From Ruminococcaceae bacterium UBA7075 (lineage in GTDB: Bacteria > Bacillota > Clostridia > Oscillospirales > Acutalibacteraceae), in the NCBI GenBank assembly GCA_002493635.1, contig DKZL01000033.1, forward strand, positions 1-6,275: a stretch of DNA of 6,275 bases. The letters run 5' to 3'. A program made the position numbers and the translations under genes. A model generated the notes under the pieces. That model made no database searches. It saw only the letters and a program-made list of their open reading frames with translations, and was not told the origin of the DNA. Positions 6,132 through 6,275 of the stretch are shown piece after piece. Within the stretch, counting starts at the first letter, position 1; every line of letters starts with the position of its first letter.

Positions 6132-6158
6132 TTTTTTAGATTTTTTAGACTTTTTAGA
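6132..6158 (+). repeat. three tandem copies of a T-rich 9-nt unit
   Basis: TTTTTTAGA (6132-6140), TTTTTTAGA (6141-6149) and CTTTTTAGA (6150-6158) follow the amidase-like stop codon with no gap. The third copy differs by one base. Slipped-strand expansion of a T-tract is the simplest origin. No hairpin precedes it, so it is not an intrinsic terminator by itself. Confidence 0.8.
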
Positions 6159-6188
6159 CGCTTCATAAGTTTTCCTTAAAATATAACT

Positions 6189-6226
6189 GTTCCGACCCGA
6201 AGATTTGCTTCGGTTTAGCGGTAAAC
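6189..6226 (+). terminator. possible stem-loop downstream of the amidase-like gene
   Basis: CCGAAG (6197-6202) pairs with CTTCGG (6208-6213) over a five-base loop. Weaker outer pairings, GTTCCG with CGG and AAC, could extend it to 6189-6226. Only TTTAG follows the inner stem, so termination would be weak. The remaining bases to 6275 contain no recognisable gene; the window ends in a direct repeat of GCTCGG. Confidence 0.35.
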
Positions 6227-6275
6227 ATCATAACTCACTTTTTACTTTATTGGAAATTGCTCGGTTGCGCTCGGG

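Noticed and set aside
1..6275. CRISPR array, tRNA or rRNA genes, phage genes, full insertion sequence
   Set aside because: No regularly spaced direct repeats, cloverleaf sequences, rRNA signatures or transposase/integrase motifs were seen on either strand.

Overview
The window looks like a chromosomal segment of an AT-rich, low-GC Gram-positive anaerobe, most like a gut Ruminococcus or another Oscillospiraceae member of the Clostridia. The evidence is strong AGGAGG-type ribosome binding sites, TTG start use, T-rich intergenic DNA, a reverse-domain-order rubrerythrin, a PerR-type Fur protein and a GlgX-like debranching enzyme. The genus is an inference from gene content and style, not a match to a database.

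Layout. Positions 1-69 hold the last bases of something upstream and a strong rho-independent terminator. An AT-rich leader follows, with a good vegetative promoter, driving a 695-residue GH13 glycogen/starch debranching enzyme (347-2434, +). A 27-bp perfect inverted repeat, itself built from smaller palindromes, sits just after this gene (2448-2527). Next is a cytosolic Cu/Zn superoxide dismutase-like gene with a TTG start (2674-3180, +). A bidirectional terminator (3204-3247) separates it from a convergent minus-strand cluster: perR (4009-4413), reverse rubrerythrin (3425-3961) and a 51-residue stand-alone rubredoxin (3256-3411). A divergent intergenic region (4414-4590) carries a candidate PerR operator. 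Then come a membrane-anchored polysaccharide deacetylase (4591-5463, +) and a short amidase_3-like protein (5589-6131, +). The window ends in non-coding DNA with a T-rich 9-nt tandem repeat and a small stem-loop.

How the genes work together. The centre of the window is an oxygen-defence island: a peroxide-sensing repressor, a peroxide-reducing rubrerythrin and its likely electron donor rubredoxin, facing a superoxide dismutase-like protein. The flanking genes serve storage-polysaccharide breakdown on the left and probably cell-wall glycan processing on the right.

I do not see a CRISPR array, a prophage, a complete insertion sequence or an obvious new defence system. The most unusual items are the SOD-like protein (short zinc loop with a CxC, Lys in place of the active-site Arg, no export signal), the amidase-like protein that lacks the usual first zinc histidine, and the nested 27-bp inverted repeat.
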